A stretch of 12,602 nucleotides of DNA from JBOGGN01 sp050744165 (GTDB lineage: Bacteria; Actinomycetota; Acidimicrobiia; Acidimicrobiales; Palsa-688): positions 1 through 12,602 of the forward strand of contig JBOGGN010000048.1 of assembly GCA_050744165.1 (NCBI GenBank). Direction: 5' to 3'. The translations under genes were made by a program, and so were the position numbers. Within the stretch, counting starts at the first letter, position 1; each line of letters opens with the position of its first letter. The notes under the pieces were generated by a model. That model was not told the origin of the DNA and made no database searches. It saw only the letters and a list, made by a program, of their open reading frames with translations. Positions 12,067 through 12,602 of this stretch are shown here, piece by piece.

Positions 12067-12602
12067 GTGGAACGCCTCGGCGAGCGCGCAGGAAGGGTCG
12101 ATGACGCGGCAATCGCAGAGGCGCGCCGGATGGGCCATCCCTACGTCGGCACGGAGCACCTCCTGCTCGGACTGTTGTCCGTCGAAGGCCCGGCGCGTGA
12201 CGCCCTGCGGAGGGCGGGAGTTACCGCGGAGGCGGCGCGCGCCAAGGTGATTGAGGCCGTCGGCGATCTCGACCAAAGTCCGTCGCACGCCGGGGCTCGG
12301 CCGAGGCAGCCCGTCTCGGCGGGCACACCCGACTTTTCCGACCGCGCCCGCCGGGCCCTCGAGCGCGCCTCCCGGCTTTCGCTTCACCGCCGCGATCCCG
12401 ACGTCGAGCCGGAGCACGTGCTGGTCGGTCTGTTGGATGTGGAGGGGCGAGCGGGCCAGGTTCTGCGCGGCCTCGGTGTCGACATGGCGGCGTTGCAGCG
12501 CGACGCAGAGTTGCGCGTCGGCGAAGATTTCGACGCCGAACCCGAACCACCGTCGCCGCCACTGCCGCCCCCCAACATGGCCGGCCCTCACTGCGCGCAT
12601 TG
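12067..12602 (+). CDS. Clp N-domain (double Clp repeat) protein, cut by window end
   Basis: The frame opens at GTG 12067, the only start after an in-frame stop at 12010-12012, and stays open for 178 codons to the window edge. It encodes two Clp N repeats: MGHPYVGTEHLLLGLLSVEG (22-41), then ARDALRRAGV; and DVEPEHVLVGLLDVEGRAG (112-130), then QVLRGLGVD. These are the substrate- or adaptor-binding repeats found at the N terminus of ClpA/ClpC chaperones and in stand-alone proteins. After the repeats comes a Pro-rich linker (EPEPPSPPLPPPN) and then PHCAH, not the AAA+ nucleotide-binding domain that follows in ClpC. So this is probably a stand-alone Clp N protein rather than ClpC. The last two bases (TG) could encode Cys, Trp or a stop. 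Confidence 0.85.
   Translation, partial: MERLGERAGRVDDAAIAEARRMGHPYVGTEHLLLGLLSVEGPARDALRRAGVTAEAARAKVIEAVGDLDQSPSHAGARPRQPVSAGTPDFSDRARRALERASRLSLHRRDPDVEPEHVLVGLLDVEGRAGQVLRGLGVDMAALQRDAELRVGEDFDAEPEPPSPPLPPPNMAGPHCAH

Noticed and set aside
12031..12600. Minus-strand 189-residue frame at the right edge
   Set aside because: It is antisense to the Clp N repeats, which are clearly recognisable on the plus strand.
1..12602. tRNA, rRNA, CRISPR arrays, insertion sequences, attachment sites
   Set aside because: None seen: no regularly spaced repeats, no transposase or integrase motifs, and no cloverleaf-like segment noticed in the short intergenic gaps.

Overview
The window is GC-rich throughout, uses many GTG starts and contains no RNA gene, CRISPR array, transposase or integrase that I can see. 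Gene content points to a high-GC actinobacterium: amt-glnB-glnD in that order, a SigG-like sigma factor with a SnoaL-type tail, leaderless-looking GTG starts, and a Thr/Pro tail on a membrane glycosyltransferase. An Acidimicrobiia-like lineage would fit, but that placement is inference.

Layout. 1-3780 (+): nitrogen-control operon, with the 3' part of an ammonium channel, a PII protein overlapping it by 4 bases, and the PII-modifying enzyme GlnD. 3851-4837 (+): an NAD-dependent epimerase/reductase-like protein. 4881-5312 (-): a small four-helix membrane protein, divergent from 5417-6388 (+), a helical-repeat protein joined to an alpha/beta-hydrolase. 6385-8586 (-): a processive-type family 2 glycosyltransferase whose stop codon overlaps the hydrolase stop. 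8677-10352 (-): a two-gene unit made of an internally duplicated alpha+beta-barrel-like protein followed, with a 16-base overlap, by a SigG-like ECF sigma factor. 10353-10592: a 240-base divergent control region. 10593-11983 (+): a histidine-containing five-helix membrane protein and a DUF998-like six-helix membrane protein. 12067-12602 (+): start of a Clp N-domain protein, cut by the window edge.

How the genes work together. The first three form the textbook nitrogen circuit: GlnD modifies PII at Tyr51 according to glutamine level, and PII gates the Amt channel. The other genes are short, mostly separate units. The barrel plus sigma pair is the most interesting: its architecture resembles ECF sigma factors linked to small alpha+beta-barrel partners, but here the barrel is a tandem duplication. 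I see no defence system, biosynthetic cluster or mobile island. Unusual points are the missing N-terminal start region of GlnD, two probable leaderless transcripts, the Ser/Thr/Pro tail on the glycosyltransferase, and palindromes in the divergent control region.
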